From Branchipolynoe longqiensis (lineage: Eukaryota > Annelida > Polychaeta > Phyllodocida > Polynoidae), in NCBI GenBank assembly GCA_030323885.1, contig CM059196.1:38119535-38183534 (forward strand): 64,000 nucleotides of DNA. The letters are read 5' to 3'. Position 1 is the stretch's first letter. Each line of letters opens with the position of its first letter. This document shows positions 51,413-62,756 of this stretch, in pieces. The notes beneath the pieces were generated by a model that saw only the letters and a program-made list of their open reading frames with translations, ran no database searches and was not told the DNA's origin. Both the position numbers and the translations under genes were made by a program.

Positions 51413-52420
51413 GTCATATATATAGCACAGAGAGCAAAATAACATATATACAATACATATCACACATAGCAATACTTTTACAATGGGGCTAGCTACAGGC
51501 CAAAAACTTGTGTTACAAAACTAGCAATTATATTTTAATGGGAAAAAGGTAGGAATCGTGAACCTCCTTTCTACCGCCTCTGTAGATATGGGACTACATA
51601 TATATCTATATATATATACATATACTATTAATCAATGAATGCAAGACAGTCAATATAATTTGGCTCTTGTCTCTGGATGGCATAACTAAGCTCACCAAAC
51701 TTTATTGATAAAAAATCCCAATGACGACTGACCGGCCCTCAGCTATTTTCGCCGGTTGCCTGTGGCTCAGGCCCAGTTGACCTATTCTGAGCTCGCACCT
51801 GGCTCCCCAGGCTGCTGCAACAACTCTGCAGTACCATAGGCCACATCAAAGTATCTTTGTAGGAAACTGCACATCAGCTCAATAACTGTATTGTTTACCC
51901 CAAACCTACCAACACATGTCTCAATAATTTGTATAACAATATCATTTAGCAGTTAGATACCTCTACCCCAATGGAGCCTCACCAACATTTACATAGGAAC
52001 ATAGAAATGTCTAGTATCTGTGTCAGTTACCAGTTCAACAGCTACAACTGTCAGCCTCAATAATATTCGCATAAATAGTATTTATACTACACATACATAT
52101 ATATATGTACATATATATATATGTACATATATATCTAAATTTAACATATATGATTATATATTTATATGAATATTTAAGAATATATATGGCTCTATATATA
52201 CATGTATATGCATCTATCTGTGTGTATATCACGCTTCCAGTTACGTTCCAGCAATGCTGTGAAGGCGCGAAAGTGAGGTAGTTAAGTGGTTCTTACTAAT
52301 ACATCCTTTCGCTGGTGATCTTTAACGAGTGCCAAGTGTTTGTACGTGCCTGGATGCCACGCCACACTGCTTAGTCATCTACCTCACAGACTGGTACTCA
52401 TATATGTCATACAATCAAGG
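51413..52420. other. Unassigned AT-rich region
   Basis: TA-rich microsatellites at 51595-51630 and 52093-52200. No gene supported. Confidence 0.35.
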
Positions 52421-52592
52421 CCTGGGGTAAAAAGGGGGGGGGGGTTGCAGTGTGCCTGGGATCTCCCAGCATTGCCTTACCTGGAGAAATGTGTGTGTGG
52501 TGGGGCGGAGGTGGGGGAGGGGTGGGGTGTGTGTGTGAGAGGGGGTGGGTTATGTAAGCGGGGGGGCGGGGGGTGCGGGGGGTTATTAAAAG
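52421..52592. repeat. G-rich tract
   Basis: Multiple G4-G13 runs separated by TGTG spacers on the plus strand. It could form G-quadruplexes (inference). Confidence 0.85.
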
Positions 52593-52900
52593 CCATCCTG
52601 CAAGGTCTGGTCCATTTTAGATTAAACCTGATGTCAATCTGATCACTAATTACACTTTAGGCTAATTAAGTACACGCACTGCATACATAATGAACCTGTG
52701 CTTACATGCGATTGATCCTGAATGTTGACTGAAAGCAATTCCCTGAATAGATCTATCTAATAATCAAGTTATGTAATTGATTAGCTCCAACACACTCTGG
52801 CATAACCAATTCTCTTAACACGCAATATTGTTTTTGATTTTGCACGAGTGCGTTGTGATAATGAGTAATCCTCGTATGGTTGTTTTCAGCATATTTGGTG
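52593..52900. other. Unassigned spacer
   Basis: No recognised feature. Confidence 0.35.
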
Positions 52901-52902
52901 TT

Positions 52903-53130
52903 CTCTGTGGCGGAGTGGTTAGAGGGTCTGACTTTTTTCTAGGTCAGACTCCTAATCTGAAGGTCGGTGGTTCGATTCCCCATGCCCCCACCTCTGCCAC
53001 CGCTGTGGATAACTTACAGCGTCATCAAAGGCCAGTTCCTCTCATACCATGTCTATGTGGTGTGGGAGGTTAAAAATCCCTTGGGTCGGTAAAAGTGTAG
53101 ACTCGGGCTTTCTATCGACAAACTGTCTAA
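52903..53130 (+). mobile_element. SINE-D
   Basis: tRNA-like head GTGGCGGAGTGGTTAGAGGG with anticodon-loop-like CTCCTAA and B box GGTGGTTCGATTCCCC. Body TGGATAACTTACAGCGTCAT, CATCAAAGGCCAGTTCCTCT, then GTGTGGGAGGTTAAAAATCC, GGTCGGTAAAAGTGTAG. The loop suggests an Arg-type tRNA origin (inference). Confidence 0.82.
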
Positions 53131-53592
53131 TGGTGAAAACAAGTCTATTCAGGCTTATCCATAATAGGCAGTATAAATCTTCAAGAAAAAAAGAAATTTT
53201 ATTAGTTACACTTGTTAGTTATTAGTATTTAGAAAATTTGAAGATTGGGCCATGTAATCCGATAACCAAATGTGTATATTTTGTAATGAGTTTTCTTGAA
53301 ACGCTGTCCAAATTTGGCTATTTTTTTTCGTTATCTCACATTGAAATTAGCGTTTATTGAATTCAGTGAATGACTAAAAAAACACCCATAAATAACCCCC
53401 AAAGTCTAAAAATGCCGCCATTTAAAGAACTGCAGTGTAATATCTCCCTTATATTCTCCTCTCTATTTAATATTAGCATTGCTGGCATGGGCACAGACAA
53501 TCAGAAAGCAGAATTGAAACAACTTTATTCACAAGTACAGGCAGGCTGATTGGTCTGCAAACCACTCATTGCTTGGTTATGATTGATGCTGT
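53131..53592. other. Unassigned AT-rich spacer
   Basis: No recognised feature. Confidence 0.35.
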
Positions 53593-53930
53593 TTGTTGGA
53601 GTTTTACATCATGGCAACATCTAAGGTCATACAAGGAGGGATACCGACTTGTGACAGTGTGCATTCATGGCGACATTATAGTGCTGCCCCATGGGAGACC
53701 AGACCACCAGCACCATGACCAGATATCCCACTCAGTCACATTATCCTGACACTGAGCCAACCAGTCCTTGCGTTCTCCTAATAATGCAGAGCACCTGACT
53801 AGGAAGTGACAAGTATCAATCTTTAAGTCATTGCTTTGACTCGACCAGGGTTCTAACCCATGGGTTCGAATCCCACGATCTACCAAAATGGGAGACAGAC
53901 GCTCAACTCATTCGGCCATCCCGTCTGGTT
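53593..53930 (-). mobile_element. SINE-A, full length
   Basis: Tail GTTGGAGTTTTACATCATGG, centre GTGCATTCATGGCGACATTA, core TTGCGTTCTCCTAATAATGC, inverse head ACTCATTCGGCCATCCCG. Confidence 0.9.
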
Positions 53931-54570
53931 GGTTGTCGAAGAAGAGTGGTGGGATGAGCTGCAACATGATTGGATGAAGAGTTATAGGATATAGGTCAGG
54001 CAATAGGAGCCAATGAGCATGAGAGATGTGATTGGCCGCCGCCCTGGTGGTGGGTTGTGGTGTGAGCATTGCTGTACCCGGTGTCCCTAGCAAATGACAG
54101 CAAATGAGCGCCTCTCACCCTCAGTCAACCCAATTGATATTCTAAATGGAATTATGCGGCTTTAATTTACTGAACATACACTATTCTTCCAGACATACAC
54201 AGTCTGAGCACATAGATCTGTGATCAAATGCAATTGGAAATGTCATAAAGGATCAAATATAGGGCAGCAATATAGGTATTAGGTAGACATCGTGGAGTTA
54301 AAAATTATCAAGATTAATGAGAAAGGCGAATTTGCTCTGACATCTTTGTTTCACTAACCCAATGACTGAGAACAAGACAATTCGATAAAGGCTAAGTATA
54401 GGACAGCAATATAAATAGACATTGTGGGGTTCAAAATTAGCAAGAATAATGAGAAAGGTGGATTTACTCCAACAGCCTTTTTCCTCCAACCAATGACAGT
54501 GACCAAGTAGATTGCGCCGTAATAAAATTAACGAAGATTACTCCTCTGATTAAACAATTCTTTTATGTCT
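53931..54570. repeat. Spacer with 139-bp tandem duplication
   Basis: AGGGCAGCAATATAGG (54261) and AGGACAGCAATATAA (54400) start two copies 139 bp apart that share AGATTAATGAGAAAGGCGAA-type sequence. No gene. Confidence 0.7.
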
Positions 54571-54904
54571 TAAAGTTGCATAGTCCGATGGTTTTGAATT
54601 TCGGTATTTTTTCTGAGATAAATATATTAGATCGATCACTGGTATCTACTTTACATTAGTTCAAAGTTACTTGTATTTTAAATGGTAAACTTTTGAGATA
54701 TTTTGAGTGCAAACATCTTGCCAAAACTCTGACACCATAGACTTCTGCAGTAACAGGTTCTATTAAATTGACTCAGTATTGCATTCTATGCAGAAACAAA
54801 TGCTTAATAATTGCATCAGTATCTAAGTTAGATATGTAAAATCAAATCTAGATAATTGGTTTGGTTTTGAAAATTTGATATTTCATCGGACTATGCAACT
54901 TTAA
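54571..54904 (+). mobile_element. MITE-T, complete
   Basis: TTAA 54571-54574, AGTTGCATAGTCCGATGG, CACTGGTATCTACTTTACAT, GCAGTAACAGGTTCTATTAA, CATCGGACTATGCAACT, TTAA 54901-54904. The cleanest uninterrupted copy. Confidence 0.93.
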
Positions 54905-55014
54905 TCTACTTGACCTAATTTCCTTTTTAAACCAATGCTGCGGCAATCTAGACTATTCTAACTGAGCCCTTGTATTGCCTGAGTGGTTAAAACAACTAGC
55001 CACAAAGTCACGCT

Positions 55015-55094
55015 TGTTTGTTGTTGTTTTATGTCCTATGCTTCTAAGGTAATATCAGGACGGGTACCATCATGTGACAGTGCACAATCATGAC
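55015..55094 (-). repeat. SINE-A fragment
   Basis: TTGTTGTTTTATGTCCTATG, GGACGGGTACCATCATGTGA. Confidence 0.8.
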
Positions 55095-55097
55095 CCG

Positions 55098-55560
55098 AAA
55101 GTTGCATAGCCCGATGGTTTTGACATGTTTTAATGATAAATATACTAGGGTTATTTTTATAATCAACTTTCTTTTTGCTTGAAGTGGCTTGTATTCTAAA
55201 GGGTTAACTTTTGAAGTAATTTAAAATGAAAAAAATCAATGAGTAATTTCGGTGTAGTGATGGAGTAGTAGTGTAGATTATTTGATTAAGCAAGGGAACT
55301 TTCAATCGTAGACGATAGGTCTTCTTCATTCCACATAGGTTTTCTTGATCTGTTTTCAAATGTAGCAGCATATCACAGGAGCACCAAACTGCAATATCTA
55401 GACTTAATGGGTGCACCAGTATATAGATAAAACACATTCGTGTGTTTGTTGTTGCTTTACGTCCTAGCAACATCTAATTTCATATGAGGACATTCATATC
55501 AACAGATGTACATAAAATCTAAATAAATGCTTAGATTTAGAAAATGTAATGCTTTCAACT
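55098..55560 (+). repeat. Decayed MITE-T with SINE-A tail inside
   Basis: AAGTTGCATAGCCCGATGGT and ATAATCAACTTTCTTTTTGC at left, GGGTGCACCAGTATATAGAT near 55409, a SINE-A tail at 55441-55490 (TGTTGCTTTACGTCCTAGCA), then AAATCTAAATAAATGCTTAG. Confidence 0.6.
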
Positions 55561-55589
55561 GATTTTTATTTTGTTGTTGTTGGTACATT

Positions 55590-55803
55590 TGTTGTTTAAG
55601 CAGGGGAAATTTCAATCGCGGACGATTGGTCTTCCTCAGTCCATTGCTCCTTACCCTATCCTAATAATGCCGAGCACCTGGCTAGGAAGTGACAAGTATC
55701 AATTTCCAAGTCATTGGTTTGACTCGACCAGGGTTTGCACCCATATTCCCATTATCTACCAACATGGGAGACGGACGCTCTAACTCATTCTGCCATCCCG
55801 TCT
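55590..55803 (-). mobile_element. SINE-E, full length
   Basis: TTGTTTAAGCAGGGGAAATT, GATTGGTCTTCCTCAGTCCA, core TTACCCTATCCTAATAATGC, inverse head CTAACTCATTCTGCCATCCC. Confidence 0.88.
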
Positions 55804-56397
55804 ATGCCGCTTTAACTTACTGAACCCTAACTTGTAATACAATACAAAGACAAAGAGTCAACTCAACCTACTAAAGCTGTCTTTCAATGCAATAACACGA
55901 CCGCCTGGACTTACTCAATCTATCACGTGAGATAATACTGGAAACACCTCGCCTTTCTCAACCTCTCGTGCAATATAATAGTAATAGAGTATAAAGAACC
56001 CCCCCCCCCCCCCATCGCCCACTGAGGCGGGCCACCATCTTCATGCTTCATTCCCGTCCACCCACATTTGGCGCCACCTCTGTGAACTAATCATTTTGCT
56101 ACTCCTTTCCATTACTTCCAGACCACGCAATCTCCCATCCCGATCCATTTGCCACCGCACTCTTCCAAAGCCCGCCTCAAATAAGCCGACATGTTGACTT
56201 AAAGCCTGCTCCTGGCGAACACATTTGTCAGCAGCAGACGTCCATTTGCAACATTTGAGTGAATGAGTGAGTGTGTGACGTCATGAACGCGCGTCAGCGG
56301 GAGAAGGCTAGGGTACCAGAATAAATCACTTCCCCCAACTGTCGTCTGTGCGTCAGCGTTTGCTTACTCTTCTCTTTAGTTGTTTTTGTTTGGGTTG
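55804..56397. other. Unassigned region
   Basis: C-run at 55999-56014. CpG-containing stretch 56015-56330 without recognised coding. Confidence 0.35.
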
Positions 56398-56578
56398 CAT
56401 TAGTTGATTAGGAAGGGGGGGGGGGATTTCAAATCGCGGAAAATTGGTCTTCCTCATCATACTACTTCTTTTACTAAATATTTGAGTCATTGGTTTCATC
56501 TCGGCCGGGGTTCGAACCCTGGGTGAAATTTCCACGAACTTCCCAAACGGAAAGCGGGCGCCTAACTTATTCGGCAAT
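56398..56578 (-). mobile_element. SINE-E, core deleted
   Basis: GGGGATTTCAAATCGCGGAA, AATTGGTCTTCCTCATCA, then directly GAGTCATTGGTTTCATCTCG, GGGGTTCGAACCC and ACTTATTCGGCAATCA. Confidence 0.8.
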
Positions 56579-56954
56579 CAGCTTTTCTCACCCTTTCTGC
56601 CATTGGTCACACTCTCCCCATTTCTCCACTTTTCAGCGAACCAGTGACACAAAATTGTCCACATACTCATCCTACTGCTATTTCCTACATAATGCTGGGT
56701 TTGGCCGCAACTGTTCCGATTGTTACGAGTGGGCAAACTCTCTTTACCTGCACTCGCTTAGATACATCTGTCGTTCCTTTGCCAAATCATCAAGCTTCAC
56801 TGATCTTCATGGAAATATTTTGATAATCTTATTTTCAGAATTCAGAATTTCACTTCAGGCCTAAGATTCGGCTGACCAACTTTGCCGACAACAAACTAGA
56901 AACCAGTGATCAGACTGCTCCGAGAATCCCCGCGGTATGAATTCGGCCTCCATA
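56579..56954. other. Unassigned spacer
   Basis: No gene supported; open frames show no known motif. Confidence 0.35.
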
Positions 56955-57888
56955 CCATATTGCTTTAGAGATATTTGAAGTGAAATCATACAAAACTAAT
57001 TTGAGTGTATGCATCGAAATGCTGGACATCCTAGTCTTCAACAATGACCCATTCTATTATATTACCATATTCTATTATATTACCATGTTCTATTATATTA
57101 CCGCATTCTATTATATTACCACGTTCCATTATATTACCACATTCTATTATATTACCACGTTCTATTATATTACCATGTTCTATTATAGTACCACATTCTA
57201 TTATATTACCACATGCCATTATATTACCGCGTTCTATTAAATTACCATATTCTATAATATTACCATGTTCCATTATATTACCATGTTCTATTATATTACC
57301 ACGTTCTATTATATTACCGCATTCTATTAAATTACTGCATTCTATTATATTACCACGTTCTATTATATTACCGTGTTCTATTATATTACCACGTTCTATT
57401 AAATTACTGCATTCTATTATATTACCACATTCTATTATATTACCACATTCTATTATATTACCGCCTTCTATTATATTACCGCGTTCTATTATATTACCAT
57501 GTTCTATTATATTACCGCATTCTATTATATTACCGCATTCTATTATATTACAGCATTCTATTATATTACCACATTCTATTATATTACCGCGTTCTATTAT
57601 ATTACCACATTCTATTATATTACCACATTCTATTATATTACCGCATTCTATTATATTACCACATTCTATTATATTACCATGTTCTATTATATTACCGCAT
57701 TCTATTATATTACCGTGTTCTATTATATTACCACGTTCTATTATATTACTGCATTCTATTATATTACAGCCCCTATTCATTCTATGCAGCAATAAATGTT
57801 TAATGACTGCACCAGTATCTAAGACAGATATGTAGGATACAATCTAGGGCAGTACTTTAGTGTTTTCATCCGATTATGCAGTTTCGGA
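56955..57888 (+). mobile_element. MITE-T with an internal 18-bp minisatellite
   Basis: GAGATATTTGAAGTGAAATC and following body on the left; on the right TTCATTCTATGCAGCAATAA, GCACCAGTATCTAAGACAGA, TTTTCATCCGATTATGCAG. The array sits where intact copies read GTAACAGGTTCTATTAAATT. Confidence 0.85.
57043..57770. repeat. 18-bp minisatellite, ~40 units
   Basis: Unit TTCTATTATATTACCACG with variation mainly in the last four bases. The 18-bp period keeps all frames open; the 253-codon NIIECG and 263-codon SIILPH frames are artefacts. Confidence 0.97.
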
Positions 57889-57899
57889 CTCTGCATGTA

Positions 57900-58118
57900 C
57901 CCAGCCCAGGTGGCTGAACGAGTTGAGCGTCCACCTCCCGTTTTAGTAGGTCACAGAATTCACACTCTCAGCTGAGTCAAATCAATAATTAAAAAATCTA
58001 TACTTGTCGGTACCTAGCCTGGCTTTTGCCATTACTAGGATAGGGCAAGGAGAAGTGGATTGAGGAAGATCAATTATCCGCGATTGAAGTGTTCCCTGCT
58101 TAATCAACTAATGTAGAA
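57900..58118 (+). mobile_element. SINE-E, full length
   Basis: Head CCCAGGTGGCTGAACGAGTT, GAGCGTCCACCTCCCGTTTT; core CTTGTCGGTACCTAGCCTGG; tail GAGGAAGATCAATTATCCGC, TCCCTGCTTAATCAACTAAT. Confidence 0.88.
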
Positions 58119-58459
58119 GCACATAAAGAAAAAAAAGTAGATACAAAGATAATTCACTTCTTATATTGAGTTTACAACATCGTGAACAACCTAAACTGCT
58201 TCCTCTTTTACTTTATGCTAAATTGCTTCTTCTGTTTGGATGTGTGGGTACCAGTCTAGACGGGCTTCACAGGTTCGCCTGCACCGCAGTTATCACTTAG
58301 CGGCCAGCACTTGGCTCTCCTGGTCCCTTTGACCCCCAGGGGTTGGTTCTCCTCCTGGTGCCACAGCCACTCACTCAATTCACCGAGTCTCATTGCAGCA
58401 AGTGGCAATGATCGGCTATCTAATTACTACATTGAATTACGAGTCGCCTACTCCAGGGC
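58119..58459. other. Unassigned spacer
   Basis: No recognised feature. Confidence 0.35.
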
Positions 58460-59120
58460 ATTGAGAGAGAGAGAGAGGGAGTGGAAGGGAGTGGAAGGGA
58501 GTGGAAGGGAGTGTGTAGATGAACAGGGGGTACAAGGGGAGAGAGGGGGAGATGGGGGAGGGATAATGACTGTGAGAGAGGGGGAGAGGTGGGGAAAGAG
58601 TGAGAGAGGGAAAGACGTGAGAGAGGGAGAGAGAGAAAGAGAGAGGAAGAGGGAGGGGGGGGAAACGGGGATTGACGGAGAGAGGGAGAGTGCGGAAGTA
58701 CAAGAGGGGGAATTAGGGAGAGAATGAGAGAAGGAGAGTAGGAGAGAAGAAGAGAGAGGGGAGAGGAGGAGAAGAAGAGAAGGAAAGGGGGGAGAGGGAG
58801 AGAGGGAAAGGGGAGAGAGGGAGAGAAGGAGAGGGGGGGAGGGAGAGAGGGAGAGCGGGAGAGATGGAGAGAGGGAGAGAGAGAGAGTGAGGGACAGAGA
58901 GAGTGAGGGAGAGAACGAGAGAGGGAGAGAGTGAGAGAGCGGGGGAGAGAGGGAGAAAGGGAGAGAGGGAGAGGGAGAGAGGGAGAGAGGGAGAAAGGGA
59001 GTGAGGGAGAACGGAAGAAAGGGAGCGGGGAAGGGAGGAAGAGAGTGAGAGAGGGAGAAAGGGAGAGGAGGAGACAGCGGGAGTGAGAGAGTGTGGGGAG
59101 AGGGATCGAGAGAGGAGTAT
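58460..59120. repeat. Polypurine tract (GAGAGG/GGGAGA), ~660 bp
   Basis: Almost purely A and G on the plus strand. Opposite in strand sense to the polypyrimidine tract at 26781-27312. Confidence 0.97.
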
Positions 59121-59204
59121 AATAAGGTTAGATAGCCATTAATTTCACACTATTTGTGCTATGCTGAGTATATTAGCTTTAATAATTTACGAAGTATGAT
59201 CATT
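59121..59204. other. Unassigned spacer
   Basis: Short AT-rich stretch. Confidence 0.3.
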
Positions 59205-59253
59205 ATGGTAGGTTGTTGGAGTTTCACGTTGTCGCAACATCTAAGATCATATC
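59205..59253 (-). repeat. SINE-A tail fragment, split by SINE-F
   Basis: GGTTGTTGGAGTTTCACG, CGCAACATCTAAGATCATAT. The next bases of a SINE-A tail (TTAGGACGGGTATGGTG) reappear at 59448, after the SINE-F, fitting insertion of SINE-F into SINE-A. Confidence 0.75.
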
Positions 59254-59255
59254 AA

Positions 59256-59440
59256 AAAAGGAAAAGTTTGTTTTATTTAACGATGCGTCCAGAGCACATT
59301 GATTTTTATCATCGGCTATTGGATGTCAAACATATGGTCATTCTGACCTATTTCTTTGAAGGAAGCCCGCTGCTGCCACATAGGCTACTCTTTCCGATAA
59401 GCAGCAAGGGGTCTTTTATATGCATTTTCCCACAGACATT
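59256..59440 (-). mobile_element. SINE-F, 5'-truncated
   Basis: GTTTGTTTTATTTAACGATG, CATCGGCTATTGGATGTCAA, GGCTACTCTTTCCGATAAGC, TTATATGCATTTTCCCACAG. The tRNA-like head is missing. Confidence 0.85.
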
Positions 59441-59491
59441 AAGGTTGTATTAGGACGGGTATGGTGATGATATCCATATATATATATATGC

Positions 59492-59746
59492 TTTTATTTT
59501 AAATGATTAACTTTTGAGATATTTGAAGTGCAAACATGCTAAATTAATTTCGGGAAGTATGCCAAACCTCTGACACCATAGACTTCTACAGTAACAATTT
59601 CTATTAACTTGCCTCAATATTCCCTTCTGCATGGCAACACATATTTAATAAGTGCTTCAGTATCTAAGTTAGTTATGTAGCATCAAATCTAGATAATTGG
59701 TTTGGTTTTGAAGATTTGATGTTTTCATCGGACTATGCAGCTTTAA
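59492..59746 (+). mobile_element. MITE-T, 3' three-quarters
   Basis: TTTTAAATGATTAACTTTTG, GACACCATAGACTTCTACAG, CATCGGACTATGCAGCT, TTAA 59743-59746. The 5' end is replaced by a TA run. Confidence 0.85.
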
Positions 59747-60004
59747 GACAAAAATGACGGTGATGTGTGCGTAAACCGGTCTTCTGCTGGCTTCTCAGTG
59801 AGCAGCTCACGAGTCAGTCGTGAGTGGTCAGTGGTCTATCAGGGGCGCGTGCTACAACTGGTTCGCCTATCTTTTCCTTGCACCAACAATAGTGAACAAA
59901 ATAGAGCAGCCTATAGCAAAGGCCGACACGATTACCATGCTATATATATGCATATAGCATTGAATAGTATATATAGTACTGTGCTATATATATATAACTA
60001 TATA
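59747..60004. other. Unassigned spacer
   Basis: TA-rich block 59940-60010. No gene. Confidence 0.35.
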
Positions 60005-60235
60005 TATCAATACAAAGAGAGGGAACATTGCAGCCACCTAGAAATTCAAACCCAGACTCTGCCATTCGGAGGATGTCATCCTAACCATTAGTCTATCTGG
60101 GGTCTCTGATGTAATTAGCCTATTCACGCATACCATGTGACTCCTCCTTGTCTGAGAGGTCAGTGCAGACTACTACACTCATTCAAGGCCCTCTGAATTG
60201 TAAGTCTTTTAACTGGTTTATATCCAATTTACTAG
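60005..60235 (-). mobile_element. SINE-B
   Basis: AAATTCAAACCCAGACTCTG, CTAACCATTAGTCTATCTGG, TTCACGCATACCATGTGACT, GAGGTCAGTGCAGACTACTA, GAATTGTAAGTCTTTTAA. Confidence 0.82.
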
Positions 60236-60324
60236 CGGTGAATCATTACAAACCAGCCAGAGTCTAAGCTTTCTCCAAATGTTTCCATTGTGTACATCTC
60301 AATTTTATGGATATGAGCTAATAA
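60236..60324. other. Unassigned spacer
   Basis: Nothing recognised. Confidence 0.3.
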
Positions 60325-60541
60325 TCAGACGCGATGGCCGAATGGGTTGAGTGTCCGCCTCCCGTTCTGGTAGGTCAAGGGATTCGAACTTCGGAGTTTA
60401 AACCCTGGCCGAATGAAACCAATGACTAACAAAATTGATACTTGTCACTACCTAGCCTAGCGCTCGGCATTACTAGCATAGGGCAAGAAGCAGTGGAATG
60501 AGGAAGAGCAATTGTCCGCGATTGAAATTTCCCCTGTTTAA
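60325..60541 (+). mobile_element. SINE-E, tail cut by MITE-T
   Basis: Head GACGCGATGGCCGAATGGGT, TGAGTGTCCGCCTCCCGTTC; core TTGATACTTGTCACTACCTA; tail TGAGGAAGAGCAATTGTCCG, TTTCCCCTGTTTAA. The MITE-T starts in this last TTAA. Confidence 0.88.
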
Positions 60542-61185
60542 AGTTGCATAATCCGATAGCTTGGAGTTTCTGTCATTTTCTGAGATAAATATATTAAATT
60601 GATCGTTATAATCTACCTTACTTTAGTTTCAATCAATAAATCAATAGGATACAGCTATAATAGCCCTTGGACCTGTTAGCCGCTCTTAATAAATAGAAAT
60701 GGAGACAGTTCTTCAGTTGTGGTCGATCGTAGCAACTGTAACTGGCTCCAAGATATATGTAATGCTTGACCAGTATGCATCCAGTCGGGACTTGAAACAG
60801 TTCACCGACTCTGCTGCTACGACACTCTCCGACAGGTCATTCCACAGGTCAACCACCCTAAAGCCGAAAACGTTGTGTCACAGGTCCAGTCTGGAGTACC
60901 GCTTCCTCAGCTTCAGGGAGTGCCCTCTGGTCCTGGTGTTGGAGTCTCTGATAAGGGGGCCGCCTGTCTTGTAGATACCATGGAGATATTTGAATACTTC
61001 AATCATATCCCCCCGGGCCCATCTGTAGTACATTCATCAGTAACACCTTCTATTAAACTGTCTCAGTATTCCCTTCTAGAAATACCTAATAAGTGCATCA
61101 GTACCTAAGTTAGATATATATACTCAAATCTAGATAATTGCTTTGGTTTTGAAAATGTGATGCTTCATCGGACTATGCAGCTTAA
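60538..61185 (+). mobile_element. MITE-T interrupted by a CR1-like LINE
   Basis: TTAA 60538-60541, AGTTGCATAATCCGATAGC, to ACCTTACTTTAGTTTC (60627). It resumes at 61028 with TTCATCAGTAACACCTTCTA and ends CATCGGACTATGCAGC, TTAA 61182-61185. Confidence 0.85.
60632..61027 (-). mobile_element. CR1-like LINE 3' end, one in-frame stop
   Basis: The minus frame from 61027 to the stop at 60713-60715 reads YRWARGDMIEVFKYLHG, RTRGHSLKLRKRYSRLDL, a TGA, then NVFGFRVVDLWNDLSESV and CFKSRLDAYW. These are the final CR1 ORF2 blocks, homologous to the 3' part of the LINE at 21489-22332. The TGA lies where CGA is plausible (CpG decay). An (ATTG)n-like tail at 60632-60650 marks the 3' end. Confidence 0.85.
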
Positions 61186-62124
61186 ATACAAAATACGCAG
61201 TGGTCCGCCATAGCGAGTTGGCGCGCATGCGTGTGCGCACTGTGTGTGTCTATATGTTGGTGAAGCAGTGCCCACGTACTGAGGGCTGCCACTGTAACCT
61301 TCGGTTGATGAATCTGTGCGGCGATGTCATTAATGTAGGGCTGCGAAGGCCGCAGTAATTAACTTAAGGAAATGATTGTGGACTGTCGCCGGAAATGACG
61401 CTATTCTGTACGAGATTATACCTGTCCACAGCCTCACCCCCCCCCCCCCACCCTCCCTCCCATACCCTTCCACTGGGGTGCAGGTTCATCTCAAGTTCAC
61501 AAAGCGGCGAATCCAGAACGCGCAGCGCTGGGACCAGCCTCGATGTGGGTCAGATATGCCTCATCAAGAAGTGAAGTCTGCTCCTATAATAGTTTCTTTA
61601 ATCTATATATGTGATGTATAGCGTATTAAGCGAGTACAAAGACACAGAAGGGAATGTTACTTATTTATTATGATTATTGTTATACTCTGTAAGCTGCAAC
61701 ACTGTACTGGTGGCGCCATCCCACCTCTCCTCCACTGGATGTTGACTCCCACCACTGCCCCCTCCACACACACCCACACCCCTACACCCCAAACCGAAAA
61801 CCCACCACTTTCCTCCTCACACCACAACACCCACGACCCTCCTCCCCACCCCACACCCACCATTCTCCTCCCTTCCCCACACACCCACACACCCACACAC
61901 CCCACTTCGCACCATTCACACCCTGACTGCAGAGACATACGGACGTCGACTTGTTCAGCCGAGACGTCCTCATCTCAGCCTCCTTCTGGCTACCGGAAGT
62001 GGCCGATGAGGCGGTCACCGGCGACCACTCAGGGTTCACTAATTTTCACTAACAATTAACAGGTAACCCCACCCACTGCCTAACTAATCCCATCCTCACT
62101 TCACTTCTTCCTCTGGCCTTGGCC
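61186..62124. other. Unassigned region with C-rich stretches
   Basis: C-run 61437-61449 and a CCACACCC-rich block 61735-61920 (G-rich on the minus strand). Open frames are compositional. The remainder might be host DNA. Confidence 0.35.
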
Positions 62125-62435
62125 GGACTTACTGTGCATACTGGTGAATCTGGAGGGACTGAAGTTTGCATCCTGGTCGAGTGAAACCAATGACTCATGA
62201 AATAGGGACCTGTTGCTCCTCGGCGCTTGGCATTATGAGGTCAGGACAGTGACTTGGTGCACAGTGTCAGGATAATGTGACTGTGTGGGACATCAGGTCA
62301 TGGTGCCGGCAGCCTGATTTCCCAGTGAGGCAGCACTATAAAGTCACCATGAGTGCGCGCTGTCACAAGTCAGTGCACGTCCTGGGATGGCCTAGGGTCT
62401 TACTGGGGTGCAGAACTACACCAACCACTCAGCCT
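62125..62435 (+). mobile_element. SINE-A, diverged
   Basis: GGTCGAGTGAAACCAATGAC, TCGGCGCTTGGCATTATGAG, CAGTGTCAGGATAATGTGAC, AGGCAGCACTATAAAGTCAC. The tail is rearranged (GGGATGGCCTAGGGTCTTAC). Confidence 0.8.
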
Positions 62436-62756
62436 CCCCCGGCCCTCTCAGAGGACTGTGGTTAGGCTCTTAGGCTGCCTTTTTCCTTTCATCCCCCCCC
62501 CCCCCCCCCCAACCCCCATTTCTCTGAATCCTACCCATCGGAAGCCAACTCCCGACCACATGGGACCGCTTTCAACGGTGCCCATTCAGTGCTGCAGATG
62601 TGCAGCCTTCAGCTCACCAATGCGACTGAAAACGCCCCAAAAACAACACTCAGGGTTGGATATACCCGCCAGTTGACTGTCGTCATGGCGACGGGCAGTG
62701 CTGGTTTGCTGGCCATCGTGTTCTCCTCATATCATAGTTGTGAGCGTGTTGGGGTT
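62436..62756. other. Unassigned spacer with long C-run
   Basis: A C run of about 18 at 62493-62510. No gene supported. Confidence 0.35.

Noticed and set aside
57031..57835. Two open frames above 250 codons on opposite strands
   Set aside because: They arise from an 18-bp minisatellite whose period is a multiple of three; peptides are pure hexapeptide repeats.
61657..62059. Frames rich in Thr/Pro or Gly/Trp/Val near 61.7-62.0 kb
   Set aside because: Both strands open over a CCACACCC-rich block; compositional.
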